A stretch of DNA of 64,000 bases from JAFDCJ01 sp964527835 (GTDB taxonomy: Bacteria; Desulfobacterota; Desulfobacteria; Desulfobacterales; JAFDCJ01), in assembly GCA_964527835.1 (NCBI GenBank), contig CAZGNV010000014.1:18626-82625 (forward strand), given 5' to 3'. Positions 25,372 through 33,676 of this stretch are shown piece after piece. Numbering within the stretch: the first letter of the stretch is position 1; each line of letters begins with the position of its first letter. Below the pieces are notes generated by a model. That model was not told where the DNA came from, ran no database searches, and saw only the letters and a program-made list of their open reading frames with translations. Both the position numbers and the translations under genes were made by a program.

Positions 25372-25410
25372 GGTATAGTCCAGTATATATCCTATTTCTT
25401 TTTAAGTCAA
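25372..25410 (-). promoter_or_regulatory. vapBC promoter with overlapping imperfect dyad operator
   Basis: Reverse strand TTGACT (25410-25405), a 17-base spacer, then TATACT (25387-25382). The imperfect inverted repeat GGTATA...TATATATCC (25372-25392) covers the -10 region, as expected for VapB autorepression. Confidence 0.6.
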
Positions 25411-25521
25411 ACCAATTTGCTTGAATTTTCGAAAAACAGTTCGGGACACTTCAGTTATCAAGAATCGTCCAAGAGGCCAGGCTTCTGGCGCCACAGTTAA
25501 TGCTGAAATTCCAAAGCCTTG

Positions 25522-25890
25522 TCAGCGGCCGGTCTTCGAAGGGCTTTTGCAAAAAGTCCACCGCGCCGCCTCGCCCGGAGCGCAAAACTGCGCCAGGCTC
25601 ATCCGGTTGATGACCTCTTGCTTGTCGTAGCCCACCAACTGCTGCATGCTGTGATTGTAAGTTATCACCACATCGCGCTCGTCGCAGCCCAGGATGCCGT
25701 CCATGCCCGGCATGCGAATGTCGGTCACCACGATCTGCGGCGACAGGGCTTCGCACAGGCGGATGCCCGTCGGCCCATCCGGGGCGGATTGAACCTCATA
25801 GCCGGCATCTTCCAGCGCCATGGTCAAAACATCCCGGATATCCTCTTCATCGTCGATCAAAACGATTTTCCAGTCAGCCAATCCGGTCAT
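25522..25890 (-). pseudogene. Mosaic fragment of the receiver-kinase gene joined to a FixJ-type receiver scrap
   Basis: Codons 1 to about 68 (MTGLADWKIVLIDDEED to DIRMPGMDG) match the start of the gene at 21818-23371 almost exactly. They are joined directly to its PAS segment (ILGCDERDVV to APGEAAR), so the receiver C-terminus and linker are deleted. The join lies in shared CATGGACGGC. The PAS piece then runs into GCGGTGGACTTTTTGCAAAA and following bases, which in another frame encode GAVDFLQKPFED, a receiver end. The 5' flank (25891-25975) also copies 23372-23450. The duplication is recent; the product cannot be a working kinase or receiver. 25411-25521 and 25976-26015 hold nothing recognised. 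Confidence 0.8.
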
Positions 25891-26015
25891 CGATCGCTTC
25901 CTGCTGGTATGATGGTGGTGATCCTGCAACCGTAACCTTTCGCAGCGTGCAGGTCAATGAAAATTGAAGCCTCCGGCGGCAAACCGCGGGCAATGTCTTC
26001 CGGCAACCACGGCTG

Positions 26016-27137
26016 CTAGTCCAGCCGCTTGCTGAAACGGTTGACCGCCCCGGCAAAGACAATGATCCCCAGCAGCGCCATGGCGGCGAACTGGTGCCAC
26101 AAAACCTCAAAACCCGCGGCCTTGAGAAAAATGCCCCGGATGATGACCAGAAAATAGCGCAGGGGATTTAAATAGGTGAACCACTGCACCACGGTGGGCA
26201 TGTTGGCAATCGGAAAGACAAAACCGCTGAGCATGAAAAACGGCATGATGAAAAAAAAGTTGGTCATCATGGCCTGCTGCTGGGTGCGCGAAACCGTGGA
26301 AATGAAAAGACCAATGCCCAGGGTGCTGAGCAGAAAAACACCGGTGGCCGCCATCAGCAGCCAGGCGCTGCCCGCCATGGGAATCTTAAACCACAAAATC
26401 GCGAAAACAATCACCATCACCATCTGGGCCTGGGCGATGATGATAAAGGGGATGGTCTTGCCCAGAATCAGCTCGGAGGCTTTCAGCGGGGTGACGATCA
26501 ACTGCTCCATGGTGCCGGCTTCTTTTTCCCGCACAATGGCCATGGAGGTAAACAGCAGGGAGAGCAGCATCACCAGAAACGCCACGATGGCCGGCACGTA
26601 AAAATACTGGCTGTCCAGGTTGGGGTTGTACCAGGTGCGGATGCGGCCGTCTATTTCGCCGTAGTCGATTTTGCGGCCATACAGCTCCCGGATCAGATGG
26701 ACATTGAAATTGTCCAGCACGGTGGTGGTGTAAGCGATTCTCACCGAAGCCATGTTGCTCATGGAACCATCGACCAGGATCTGGACCTCGGCCGTCTGCC
26801 CCTTGCGAATGCGGCTGCTGAAATCCGGCCCGATTTTAACCCCCATGTCGATCTTGCGCTTCATCAACAGACGGTCCAGATCCCGGGGGTGCTCCACGAA
26901 ATGGGTGATGCGAAAAGTCTTGTTGCCCGCAATGGCATCCACCAGGCGGCGGCTTTCCTTCGTGCGGGATTGATCCAGCAGCCCCACGCGGATGTCGCGC
27001 ACATCGGTGGTCACCACGTAGCCAAAAACGATCAGCTGGATCAGCGGCGCAATCACCAGCAACGGCCGGTTTTTCTTGTCCCGAAACAGCTGGATGAATT
27101 CCTTGCGCACCAGCTCGCGCACCCTGATCCAGCTCAT
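26016..27137 (-). CDS. ABC-2 type transporter permease (YbhR/YbhS-like)
   Basis: 373 residues. An N-terminal membrane anchor (PLLVIAPLIQLIVFGYVV) is followed by a large extracytoplasmic domain and five C-terminal membrane segments, with the ABC-2 motif REKEAGTMEQLIVTPLKASELILGKTIPF. It is the last gene of a five-gene efflux operon and forms a heterodimer with the adjacent permease. Separated by 1 base from its upstream neighbour. Such systems export drugs, cations or lipid-like compounds; the substrate here is unknown. Confidence 0.92.
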   Translation of the reverse strand: MSWIRVRELVRKEFIQLFRDKKNRPLLVIAPLIQLIVFGYVVTTDVRDIRVGLLDQSRTKESRRLVDAIAGNKTFRITHFVEHPRDLDRLLMKRKIDMGVKIGPDFSSRIRKGQTAEVQILVDGSMSNMASVRIAYTTTVLDNFNVHLIRELYGRKIDYGEIDGRIRTWYNPNLDSQYFYVPAIVAFLVMLLSLLFTSMAIVREKEAGTMEQLIVTPLKASELILGKTIPFIIIAQAQMVMVIVFAILWFKIPMAGSAWLLMAATGVFLLSTLGIGLFISTVSRTQQQAMMTNFFFIMPFFMLSGFVFPIANMPTVVQWFTYLNPLRYFLVIIRGIFLKAAGFEVLWHQFAAMALLGIIVFAGAVNRFSKRLD

Positions 27138-27138
27138 G

Positions 27139-28272
27139 TCACAGGCCCTCCCTTTTCAACACCAGCAGGTTCACCGTGCCCAGGAAGAAAAACATGGCCA
27201 GCAATACCAGGTAACTGGACCACAGGTGCCAAAAATCCAGGTTGCGCAGGTACAACCCGTTGAGGATGTCAATATAGTAGGTTGCCGGCACGATGCGCGT
27301 GACCAGCTTGAGAACCGGCGGCATGTTTTCCACCGGAAAAACGAAATTGGAAAGCAGCAGCGACGGCAGATAGGTCACCAGGATGGCCAGTTGATTGGCC
27401 ACCAGCTGGGATTTGGTCAACGTGGAAATCAGCAATCCGACGCCCAGAGCAACCCCCAGGTAAATCGATGAAGCAATCACCATCAGCCAGAAGCTGGATT
27501 TGATCACCACGCCGAACAGCGCCTGGCCCATTAAAATGGCCACCAGCACGTCGGCCATGCCGATAAAAAAATACGGCAGGGCCTTGCCGGCCAGAAATTC
27601 CGCCGCTCCCAGCGGCAGGGAGCGGATGGTTTCCATGGTGCCGTTTTCATATTCCCGGGCGATCACCAGGGAAGTCAGCAGGGCTCCGACAATCATTAAA
27701 ATCAGCGCCACGATGCCCGGCACGATGAAATTGCGGCTTTCCAGATCTTCGTTGAACCACACCCGGATGCGGCCCTGTACCGGGGGCTTGATTTCTTCCC
27801 TGCCGTGGTGGTTGAGAAATTGCACCAGCTGGCGCCGGTTGGCCCGGGCGATGAAGGCCGTAATGTAGCCCCGGGTGATGCCGGCAAAATTCGGATCGCT
27901 GCCGTCGATGATCACCTGCAACGGCGAGGGCCGGTCCGCCTTGAGCTTGGCCGTCCAACCGGGCGGAATGATGATGCCCATCAGCGCCTGGTTGTGATCC
28001 AGGTAGTCGATGACGGCGGCCGTGTTGGGAAGATGGGCCGTGACGTTAAAATAGGCCGATGCGTCCAGCTGCCGGATGAAGTCCCGGCTGCCGCGCGTCT
28101 GATCCTGGTCGACGACCACGGTGGTGACATTTTCCACATCCAGGCTCAGGGCGTAGCCGAAAAGCAGGATCAGCAGCAGCGGGATGAAAAACGCCAGGTA
28201 AAGACTGCGAAAGTCCCGGATGAGATGGTAATATTCCTTCCTGGCCACCGCCTGTACTTTGCGCAGGTTCAC
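27139..28272 (-). CDS. ABC-2 type transporter permease (second subunit)
   Basis: 377 residues with the same plan as its neighbour: N-terminal anchor (LYLAFFIPLLLILLFGYAL), extracytoplasmic domain, and five C-terminal membrane segments with AREYENGTMETIRSLPLGAAEFLAGKALPYF. Overlaps the ATPase gene by 4 bases (28269-28272). The two permeases share the same fold but are only distantly similar, consistent with a heterodimeric channel. Confidence 0.92.
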   Translation of the reverse strand: MNLRKVQAVARKEYYHLIRDFRSLYLAFFIPLLLILLFGYALSLDVENVTTVVVDQDQTRGSRDFIRQLDASAYFNVTAHLPNTAAVIDYLDHNQALMGIIIPPGWTAKLKADRPSPLQVIIDGSDPNFAGITRGYITAFIARANRRQLVQFLNHHGREEIKPPVQGRIRVWFNEDLESRNFIVPGIVALILMIVGALLTSLVIAREYENGTMETIRSLPLGAAEFLAGKALPYFFIGMADVLVAILMGQALFGVVIKSSFWLMVIASSIYLGVALGVGLLISTLTKSQLVANQLAILVTYLPSLLLSNFVFPVENMPPVLKLVTRIVPATYYIDILNGLYLRNLDFWHLWSSYLVLLAMFFFLGTVNLLVLKREGL

Positions 28273-29012
28273 CTTTGCTCCCCCACCAGTTTGACGAAGG
28301 CATCGTTAAGCGTGGCCGAGGACCGGCCGGGAAACAGATCGGCGATAATCTGCGCCGGGGAACCGTCGGCCACGATTTTGCCGGCGTTGATCAGAATCAC
28401 CCGGTTGCAGTGCCGGGCTTCTTCCATGTAATGGGTGGTCACAAAAACCGTGACCCCCTGTCCGGCCAGCTGTCGGATAAATTCCCAGAAGTGCCGGCGG
28501 GTGATGGGATCCACCCCGGAGGTGGGTTCATCGAGAAACAGGATTCGGGGCTGATGCAGCAGGGCGCAGCCCAGGGCCAGCCGCTGGCGCCAGCCCGGCG
28601 GCAGCTCCCGGGTCAGTCGCCCGCTGACCGGCTCCAGGCGGGTGGTTTTCAGCACCCAGTCCGTGCGCTCCGCCCACAACCGGGGCGCCACATTGTAAAT
28701 GCCCAGGTAAAAACGGATATTTTCCAGCGGCGTCATGTCCAGGTAAAGGGAAAATTTCTGGGACATGTAACCAATGCGCTGCTTGATTGCTTCGGAGCGG
28801 GTGAATATATCCAGTCCGGCCACCTGGCCCGAACCGCTGCTGGGGGTGATGATGCCGCACAGCATGCGAATGGTGGTGGACTTGCCGGCGCCGTTGGGAC
28901 CCAGAAAGCCAAAAATCTCGCCCCGCTCAACGGCAAAGGAAATCCGGTCGACGGCAACAAACTTGCCGAAGGTTTTGGTCAAATTCTTCACACGGACGGC
29001 ATCAGGTTCCAA
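28269..29012 (-). CDS. ABC transporter ATPase (YbhF N-half-like)
   Basis: 247 residues with Walker A GPNGAGKST, Q-loop (YMSQKF), Walker B ILFLDEPTSGVDP and H-loop TTHYMEE. The signature loop is not LSGGQ but ELPPGWRQRLALGCAL, a form known in YbhF-like exporters. In E. coli the two ATPase domains are fused in YbhF; here they are separate genes overlapping by 11 bases. Acts with the permeases at 26.0-28.3 kb. Confidence 0.93.
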   Translation of the reverse strand: MEPDAVRVKNLTKTFGKFVAVDRISFAVERGEIFGFLGPNGAGKSTTIRMLCGIITPSSGSGQVAGLDIFTRSEAIKQRIGYMSQKFSLYLDMTPLENIRFYLGIYNVAPRLWAERTDWVLKTTRLEPVSGRLTRELPPGWRQRLALGCALLHQPRILFLDEPTSGVDPITRRHFWEFIRQLAGQGVTVFVTTHYMEEARHCNRVILINAGKIVADGSPAQIIADLFPGRSSATLNDAFVKLVGEQR

Positions 29013-29814
29013 AACGGTCCTCGGCCAATGTGGCGTCGGCAGCCAGGATGCGCTGGATCATGGCCTCTTCAAGATTGTCGAAACCGGCCTGAATCCGGTC
29101 CGGCGGGCCGGTGGCCAGAATGCGTCCATTGTGCATGAGCATCAGACGGTCGCATTTCTCCCCTTCATCCAGGTAGGCCGTGGAAACGAAAATAGTCATG
29201 CCGCCGGCGCGCATCTGCGCCAGGATGCTCCAGAATTCCTGCCGCGACACCGGGTCCACCCCGTTGGTGGGCTCGTCCAGGATCAGCACTGCGGGCTGGT
29301 GCACCAGCACGCAGGCCAGGCCGAGCTTTTGCTTCATGCCGCCGGAAAGATCACCGGCCCGGCGGTCCACAAAGGGCAGCAGGTTCGAAAAGCCCAGGTA
29401 GCGCTGCCGGCGCCGGCGGCGCTCCCGGCCGTAAATACCGAAGATATCCATGAAAAAATCCAGATTTTCTCCGACGCTCAAATCCGGGTACAGGCCGAAG
29501 CGCTGGGGCATGTACCCGATCAATTCCTTGACCCGGGCCCGTCGGGCGACCGCGTCCAGCCCCCGGATGTAAATCCGGCCCTCGGCCGGTTGGATCATGC
29601 CGGCCACCATACGCAGCAGCGTCGTCTTGCCGGCCCCGTCGGATCCCACCAGTCCCACGGTTTCCCCCCGGCAGATGCTGAAAGTCGCCTCGCCCACCGC
29701 GGTCAGCTCCCCGAATTTCTTCACTACGGCGTCCAGCCGAATCATGGGAACTTCCGCCCCGGGGGTTGCCGGCGGCAGGTGCGCTGAAAACGAATTGTCA
29801 CTTGAACCAGGCAT
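29002..29814 (-). CDS. ABC transporter ATPase (second subunit)
   Basis: 270 residues with Walker A GSDGAGKTT, canonical signature LSGGMKQKLGLACVL, and Walker B VLILDEPTNGVDP. Asp replaces Asn in the usual GPNGAGKT loop. It overlaps the membrane-fusion gene upstream by 17 bases and the other ATPase downstream by 11, so all five genes are tightly coupled. Together with its partner it would form the asymmetric ATPase pair of the exporter. Confidence 0.93.
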   Translation of the reverse strand: MPGSSDNSFSAHLPPATPGAEVPMIRLDAVVKKFGELTAVGEATFSICRGETVGLVGSDGAGKTTLLRMVAGMIQPAEGRIYIRGLDAVARRARVKELIGYMPQRFGLYPDLSVGENLDFFMDIFGIYGRERRRRRQRYLGFSNLLPFVDRRAGDLSGGMKQKLGLACVLVHQPAVLILDEPTNGVDPVSRQEFWSILAQMRAGGMTIFVSTAYLDEGEKCDRLMLMHNGRILATGPPDRIQAGFDNLEEAMIQRILAADATLAEDRFGT

Positions 29815-31006
29815 CGGCGGGCATTCCGGGTTTGAGCTCTAGCTGGGGGTTGTCGATGGAGATTTTAACCAGGTAAACCAGTTTCACCCGTTCCTTGCGG
29901 GTCTGGATGATTTTGGGGGTAAATTCCGCTTCCGGAGAAATATAAGCCACCGTTCCTTGATAGACCCGGTCGGGAAACGTGTCGATTTTCACATCCACCG
30001 GCTGGCCGGGTTTGACCTTGCCGATTTCAGTCTCATCCACGAACACCTTGAGATCGACCCGCGACAGCTTGGCCAGCGACAATACCTCGCGCCCCGGCGA
30101 AACCACTTCGCCGGGCTCCACGTTGCGGCTGAACAGGATCCCGTCAAAAGGGGCCTTCAATTGCGTATAGGACAGCTGAATCTTTGCCAGGTCCAGTGAA
30201 GCGCGGGCCAGCTGAACCCGGGCCCGGGCGGCTTTAATCTCCCGGCGGGTGGTTTCGACGTCCGCCAGGTTGGCCCGGGCCTGGGCGAGGGCGGCCCGGC
30301 CTTCGGCCAGCCGCGCCTCGGCCGCCTGGATCTGCTCCTTGCGATAGCCTTCCTTCATCAACGCGTAAGCCTGGGCGGCGCGTTCATATTCCTTCAATGC
30401 CGTGGTGTACTTCAGATTGACGGCATCGCGGTCCTTTTCGGCGATGATCTTTTTGCGGTAAAGGGTGTCAAAACGCTTCTTGTCCTTGCGGGCCTCTTCC
30501 ATGGTGACCCGTGCCTCTTCAAGGGCCAGCCGCGCCCGCTGTACTTCCCGGGCCCGGTAGCCGGCCTTGAGTTCGGCCAAACGGGATTCAAGCGCCTTTA
30601 CCGCAGCCCGGGCCTTTTCAACCCGGGCGGGGAGTACTTCGCGCTGCTGCTGCAGAACGATCTGCAGCTGTTTGACTTTTTCAATGGCCTGCTCCAGCTC
30701 AGCCCGCGCCTGGTCCCGCCGCGCTTCAAATTGCTCCGGACCGAGCACGGCCAGCACCTGACCCCGGGAAACGCGCTGTCCTTCATCCACGCGCACTTCG
30801 CTGACCGCCCCGGCGACCTGAAATGCCAGCTCTGACTGGACAGCGGCCTCAATGGTCCCCGAGTAATAAAGGGCGGCGTGGCGCTGCCGGTACTGCCCGA
30901 CATACACGAAAGCGCCCACTGCCAGCAGCAGCACCGCAAATACAACCAGAATCAAACGTTTTTTCACTGCCTGCACCCCTGTTACAACCGCCTTGGGCAA
31001 AAACAA
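29798..31006 (-). CDS. HlyD-family membrane-fusion (adaptor) protein
   Basis: 402 residues. A single N-terminal membrane anchor (RLILVVFAVLLLAVGAFVYV) is followed by a biotinyl-lipoyl half motif (GAVSEVRVDEGQRVSRGQVLAVL), a long Arg/Ala/Glu-rich coiled coil (about 100-260), the second lipoyl half (LKAPFDGILFSRNVEPGEVVS) and a beta-barrel domain (VDVKIDTFPDRVYQGTVAYIS). It is the periplasmic adaptor of the ABC exporter and heads the operon. The start codon is uncertain: a GTG 15 codons downstream would remove only a short hydrophilic leader. Confidence 0.9.
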   Translation of the reverse strand: MFLPKAVVTGVQAVKKRLILVVFAVLLLAVGAFVYVGQYRQRHAALYYSGTIEAAVQSELAFQVAGAVSEVRVDEGQRVSRGQVLAVLGPEQFEARRDQARAELEQAIEKVKQLQIVLQQQREVLPARVEKARAAVKALESRLAELKAGYRAREVQRARLALEEARVTMEEARKDKKRFDTLYRKKIIAEKDRDAVNLKYTTALKEYERAAQAYALMKEGYRKEQIQAAEARLAEGRAALAQARANLADVETTRREIKAARARVQLARASLDLAKIQLSYTQLKAPFDGILFSRNVEPGEVVSPGREVLSLAKLSRVDLKVFVDETEIGKVKPGQPVDVKIDTFPDRVYQGTVAYISPEAEFTPKIIQTRKERVKLVYLVKISIDNPQLELKPGMPADAWFK

Positions 31007-31210
31007 CCTGAAACACCGGGGCCACCCCCGCTGTCGCCTACCTTTATCCGAAAGCGGTTTAACTTGTCAATGGATACTCTGATCAGCAAAGAAGGAAAAA
31101 TCCTTGTCTGCCGCCACGGCCCGGTATATACTGCCACCAGTGACAGCGGCTATCGTACCGTATCGATTGGAGATCGGTTACCATGTTGTTTAGGCAAGGT
31201 TGAGGATTAC

Positions 31211-32644
31211 ATGCAGCCCAACAGGATCCTGGTCATTGACGACGAAGCGGTCATCTGTGATGCCTGTCGTCTGGCGCTTTCAGATTACGGGTTTGCGGTG
31301 GATACCTGCCAGAGCGGGCGCCGGGGGCTGGAGATGCTGATCGGCGGTCAATACGATCTGGCCCTGCTGGATATGAAGCTGCCGGATCTGGGCGGGCTGG
31401 AAATTCTGCAGACCATCAAAAAAGACCGCCCCGAGGTATATATCATTATCATCACCGGCTATTCGAGTGTCGAAAACGCCGTCGAAGCCATGAAACTGGG
31501 CGCCTTCGACTACCTGTCCAAGCCCTTTGTTGATGATGAACTGGTGCTGGCCGTGCAAAGGGCCATGGAAAGCAAGCGCCTGAAAGAAGAAAATCTGGCG
31601 TTGCGCAGCCAGCTCAGCGAACGTTACGACTTTGGCAACATCATCGGTGAAAATCCCGGGATCATCAAGATATTCGACCAGATCCAGAAAGTCGCCCCCA
31701 CCGACAGTACGGTCCTGCTTTGCGGGGAAAGCGGAACCGGCAAGGAACTGTTCGCCCGGGCCATCCATGCGCACAGCCAGCGCGCCTCGCGCCAGTTTGT
31801 GGCCATGGATTGCAGCACCTTTTCCTCATCATTGCTGGCAAGCGAGCTGTTCGGACATGTTAAAGGGGCCTTTACCGGGGCGGTCAAGTATAAGGCCGGC
31901 ATTTTCGAGGTCGCCGACCACGGCTCCCTTTTTCTGGACGAAGTCGCCAACCTGGACCTCGAAATCCAATCCAAACTGCTGCGGGTCATGGAATCCGGTG
32001 AATTCAAACCGGTGGGCGCCAGCATGGTCAAAAAGGCGGATGTGCGCATTATCGCCGCCACCAACCAGGACCTGCAATCCCTGGTGGACGAGGGCCGCTT
32101 CCGGGAAGATCTTTACTACCGGTTGAGCGTGTTTCCCGTCTTGATCCCCCCCCTGCGGGACCGCAAAGATGATATCCCCCGGCTGCTTTACCATTTCTTA
32201 AAGTTGTACTGCCGCCAGACCGGCAAACGGGTCGACGGTTTTACCGACGAGGCCCTTGAAATGCTGGTCAACCACAACTGGCCCGGAAACGTGCGGCAGC
32301 TGAAAAATGTCGTCGAACGTCTGGTCATCCTCTCTGACCAGCGGATACTGGACTACCAGAGCCTGGCGGATTTCTGGGAGGTCAGACCCCGTGCACCCCG
32401 GCCGGCCGTTCCTGAAACTCTGGCCGAGCTCAAAGCGATCAAGCGCGACTGGCTGCAAAACCATTTCGCCCAAATCGAAAAAGCCTTTCTGCAACAAGCC
32501 CTCGCGGCTGCCGACGGCAACATCACCCGGGCCGCCCGACAGGTGGGCATGCAGCGTTCCAACTTTTCCGTCCTGATGAAAAAGCACGGCCTGGCGTCCA
32601 ATTCCAGCCATGCCGGTCTGACGGCCCAAAATTCCATCAAATAG
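31211..32644 (+). CDS. NtrC-family sigma-54-dependent response regulator upstream of the selenoprotein operon
   Basis: 477 residues from ATG 31211 with GAGGA upstream. A longer frame open to 30878 overlaps the divergent gene and lacks receiver homology there. Receiver (VIDDEAV, LLDMKLPD, YLSKPFVDDE), AAA+ with GESGTGKE, GAFTGA (VKGAFTGAVK) and FLDEVANL, and a Fis-type HTH (ITRAARQVGMQRSNFSVLMKKH). The receiver is close in sequence to the stand-alone receiver at 34966-35352 (both have DACxxxLS and TGYSS), suggesting a shared kinase. It sits directly before three CGTAT-N8-ATACG dyads and a sigma-54 promoter, so it is almost certainly the activator of the 33-42 kb operon. Region 31007-31210 shows no clear promoter. 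Confidence 0.92.
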   Translation: MQPNRILVIDDEAVICDACRLALSDYGFAVDTCQSGRRGLEMLIGGQYDLALLDMKLPDLGGLEILQTIKKDRPEVYIIIITGYSSVENAVEAMKLGAFDYLSKPFVDDELVLAVQRAMESKRLKEENLALRSQLSERYDFGNIIGENPGIIKIFDQIQKVAPTDSTVLLCGESGTGKELFARAIHAHSQRASRQFVAMDCSTFSSSLLASELFGHVKGAFTGAVKYKAGIFEVADHGSLFLDEVANLDLEIQSKLLRVMESGEFKPVGASMVKKADVRIIAATNQDLQSLVDEGRFREDLYYRLSVFPVLIPPLRDRKDDIPRLLYHFLKLYCRQTGKRVDGFTDEALEMLVNHNWPGNVRQLKNVVERLVILSDQRILDYQSLADFWEVRPRAPRPAVPETLAELKAIKRDWLQNHFAQIEKAFLQQALAAADGNITRAARQVGMQRSNFSVLMKKHGLASNSSHAGLTAQNSIK

Positions 32645-32690
32645 CCATGTCAATGGCTGCCTGACCCGGCAAGCCGGAATCTTCGCGGGG

Positions 32691-32796
32691 CGTATGAAGC
32701 CCCATACTCCCGTATATATTTTTATACGCCCCTAACGGGTTTAAACCACATCAAAAAAAATAAAATGGCCCCGTAGCCCGTATGAAGCCCTATACG
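32691..32796. promoter_or_regulatory. Three CGTAT-N8-ATACG dyads (candidate enhancer)
   Basis: Sites at 32691-32708 (CGTATGAAGCCCCATACT, last base off), 32711-32728 (CGTATATATTTTTATACG) and 32779-32796 (CGTATGAAGCCCTATACG). All have 5-bp arms with an 8-base spacer. They lie about 110-215 bases upstream of a sigma-54 promoter and just after the NtrC-type regulator gene, the classic arrangement of upstream activating sequences. Confidence 0.75.
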
Positions 32797-32903
32797 AACA
32801 TCATCCTCCGAGGACCGGCTGCCCGCCTGGTTGCCAACACGCAACCCACGGATATTATATAAAATACGATCTAATTTGTTTTTCCCATTTTCCCACGCTG
32901 AAC

Positions 32904-32919
32904 TGGCACAACCCTTGCT
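32904..32919 (+). promoter_or_regulatory. Sigma-54 promoter of the selenoprotein redox operon
   Basis: TGGCACAACCCTTGCT matches the -24/-12 consensus at every key base (GG-N10-GC, TTGC). It lies 55 bases before the first start codon at 32974. Confidence 0.88.
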
Positions 32920-32973
32920 GTTGACAACATCAAAAAAAAAGGCGGCGATGCAGCTGCCGGGGGAGGCATCATC

Positions 32974-33663
32974 ATGACAGCTTGGCGGGAATCCATAACA
33001 CCCGGTTGTGGGGCAGCCCCCCAGATCCTGGTAATGGAAGATGACTTCGGTGTGGCCGCAGGCCTGGAAATGGTTTTAAGCGCAGAAGGCTACGAGGTCA
33101 ACCTGGCGGAGACCGGCCGGCTGGCACTGGAAGCGTTGGCCCAAAAACGCTTTGACCTGCTGGTCGCGGACTTGAGGCTGCCGGACATCGACGGCCTGCA
33201 GATCATCGAGCAGATCAAGTCTCAGAAACCGGAAACCGAAGTCATTGTCATTACCGGCTACGGCACCCCGGAAACTGCCGTAAAGGCCATGAAACTGGGG
33301 GTGCACGATTTTCTGCCCAAACCGTTTACCGCAGAGCGGATCAAAACCGCCATCAACGAGGCACTGGCCGGGCATAAAGAACAACCGGCGGCCGTGGCCG
33401 TCAAAAAAGCGGAAACCGAAAAAGAAAAGCTGATCCAGAAACAGGAGGTCCACCGCGTACTGAGCCGCGCCGCCGCAGACCGGCGTTTCTGGTCGGATCT
33501 GATGCAAAACGGATCCCGGGCCCTAACCGGCTATCCGCTGTCATGGGAGGCCAAGGCGGCCATTGCCGCGGGGGATTTGAGATGGATCAACGAAAATGTC
33601 CCGGGACTTTCCCGCAGGCAGCTGATGTTCATCTATAAACGCCTGGAGCGCGAAGCCTGGTGA
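32974..33663 (+). CDS. Response regulator with an uncharacterised alpha-helical C-terminal domain
   Basis: 229 residues. Receiver at about 17-135 (VMEDDFG, VADLRLPD, FLPKPFTAE). The C-terminal 75 residues have no DNA-binding motif. They read VLSRAAADRRFWSDLM, then SRALTGYPLSWEAKAAIAAG, then DLRWINENVPGLSRRQL. The same domain ends the regulator at 41859-42485. The pattern (short helices, AxxDxxFW, Leu-Tyr, KAAIxxGDLxW) recalls NHLP/LigA-like small helical folds, but that is only an impression. As first gene of the operon it is likely to act on a protein partner, such as the redox complex or kinase, rather than on DNA. Confidence 0.85.
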   Translation: MTAWRESITPGCGAAPQILVMEDDFGVAAGLEMVLSAEGYEVNLAETGRLALEALAQKRFDLLVADLRLPDIDGLQIIEQIKSQKPETEVIVITGYGTPETAVKAMKLGVHDFLPKPFTAERIKTAINEALAGHKEQPAAVAVKKAETEKEKLIQKQEVHRVLSRAAADRRFWSDLMQNGSRALTGYPLSWEAKAAIAAGDLRWINENVPGLSRRQLMFIYKRLEREAW

Positions 33664-33676
33664 TCACGAAAATGGA

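Noticed and set aside
30878..31210. N-terminal extension of the NtrC-type regulator at 31.2 kb
   Set aside because: The extra 111 codons overlap the divergent HlyD gene and show no domain; GAGGA precedes ATG 31211, where the receiver begins.
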